Shown here: in pieces, positions 63,544-64,000 of the stretch | Layout of the letters: the number at the start of each line of letters is the position of its first letter | Numbering within the stretch: the first letter of the stretch is position 1 | Assembly: GCA_017400135.1 (NCBI GenBank) | Contig: JAFPVJ010000027.1 | Span: 1 to 64,000, forward strand | Direction of reading: 5' to 3' | Source: Bacteroidales bacterium | GTDB lineage: Bacteria > Bacteroidota > Bacteroidia > Bacteroidales > UBA932 | Length of the DNA stretch: 64,000 nucleotides | Notes under the pieces: generated by a model | What the model was told of the DNA's origin: nothing | The model's database searches: none | Seen by the model: the letters and a program-made list of their open reading frames with translations, nothing else | Position numbers and translations under genes: made by a program

Positions 63544-64000
63544 TACTCTTCGACGGGAGCCTCAGCCACGCTGTTGCGGGTGGACTTGACGCCGCAGATG
63601 ACGGCACCCTTCTGGGTGAGGATGGTGACATTCTCCGCCTGGAGGTCGCCGGCCTTGAACTGCTGGTCCAGCTGCAGGGGAGTGATGTCGATCGGGAGAG
63701 AATCCGGCAGGTCGGCCATCTTGGCGCTGACCTTCACCTCGCGGAGAAGCTGGTAGAACTTGCCACCACGCTGCACGCCGGCGGCGTGACCGGAGATGAC
63801 GAGCGGAACCATGATCGCGATGGGCTTCACCTCGTCGACGGCGAGGAAGTCCACGTGCAGGCACTCGTCGGAGACGGGATGCCACTGGAGCTCGTGAAGG
63901 ACGGCGGTGTAAGCCTGGCCATTGTCAAGCTTGAGGTCCACGATGTAAGACTTCGGAGTGTTGGTGAGACCCTTGAGCTCCTTCGCGTCGACGGTGAAGA
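63543..64000 (-). CDS. rplY: 50S ribosomal protein L25/Ctc, partial
   Basis: The frame is open to the window edge, so the N-terminus is outside. Visible text includes SYIVDLKLDNGQAY, the WHPVSDECLHVDFLAVDE segment and the C-terminal beta (CTC) domain (VPLVISGHAAGVQRGG, LREVKVSAKMADLPDSL), so it is the long L25/Ctc form that binds 5S rRNA. The stop overlaps the start of pth. Confidence 0.95.
   Translation of the reverse strand, partial: FTVDAKELKGLTNTPKSYIVDLKLDNGQAYTAVLHELQWHPVSDECLHVDFLAVDEVKPIAIMVPLVISGHAAGVQRGGKFYQLLREVKVSAKMADLPDSLPIDITPLQLDQQFKAGDLQAENVTILTQKGAVICGVKSTRNSVAEAPVEE

Overview
The window reads as chromosomal DNA from a GC-rich member of the Bacteroidales (phylum Bacteroidota). 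Support: many genes are preceded by TAnnTTTG boxes, several with an upstream TTG/TTTG about 20 bases away (the Bacteroidota sigma-ABfr promoter form), and Shine-Dalgarno sequences are largely absent. The lineage-typical gene set also fits: lpxD-lpxC-lpxA-wbqC, DUF3078, a BtuG-like lipoprotein with TonB-dependent BtuB, an M64 peptidase, a histone H1-like small protein and a eukaryote/archaeon-type ProS. The genus cannot be named from sequence reading alone.

Layout. 1-1.8 kb: an AT-rich polymorphic-toxin end (RHS core, variable toxin tip, candidate immunity protein) attached to a broken GC-rich RHS remnant and a small array of alternating repeats. 1.8-13.4 kb: a RelA/SpoT homologue, upp, a GH3 glucosidase lipoprotein, a ThuA-like lipoprotein, a permease, a secreted nuclease, a lytic transglycosylase-like lipoprotein, and a minus-strand lplA-yhcH-sialidase-like-esterase operon. 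13.4-16.5 kb: a double class II aldolase protein, an M64 metallopeptidase and a DUF486 membrane protein. 16.5-26.9 kb: a tight seven-gene minus-strand operon coding for a complete lipoate-dependent 2-oxoacid dehydrogenase complex (E2, E3, fused E1) followed by a PHP protein, an aldolase/SDR fusion, a sorbose-phosphate-reductase-like dehydrogenase and an SDR. 27-38 kb: a TIM-barrel isomerase, tilS, DUF3078, proS, two plus-strand envelope genes (a Trp/Tyr/Ser/Gly-rich lipoprotein and a FadL-like porin), then wbqC-lpxA-lpxC-lpxD on the minus strand. 38-42.6 kb: rimP-nusA-infB. 42.6-53.5 kb: ettA, a corrinoid-methyltransferase operon with a sugar-acid-type transporter, and, divergent from it, a cobalamin-riboswitch-controlled B12 uptake operon. 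53.5-64 kb: tRNA-Gln, tadA, polA, an ECF sigma factor, rsmG, rpmH, a PepC-type peptidase, rmuC, a LolC/E-like permease, a histone H1-like protein, pth and rplY.

How parts connect. LplA at 12.4-13.4 kb can supply the lipoyl group that the E2 protein needs. The B12 uptake operon sits back to back with a B12-using methyltransferase operon, making 44-53.5 kb a coherent corrinoid region and the most interesting metabolic unit here. Several conserved proteins are reduced or altered: LpxC lacks the usual FabZ fusion, RimP is only its N-terminal domain, the BtuC-like permease lacks its first helix, the PolA proofreading site is degraded, and the Rel synthetase site has lost its catalytic Asp. Two genes (an MFS transporter and a LolC/E permease) carry single frameshifts that may be real or may be sequencing errors.
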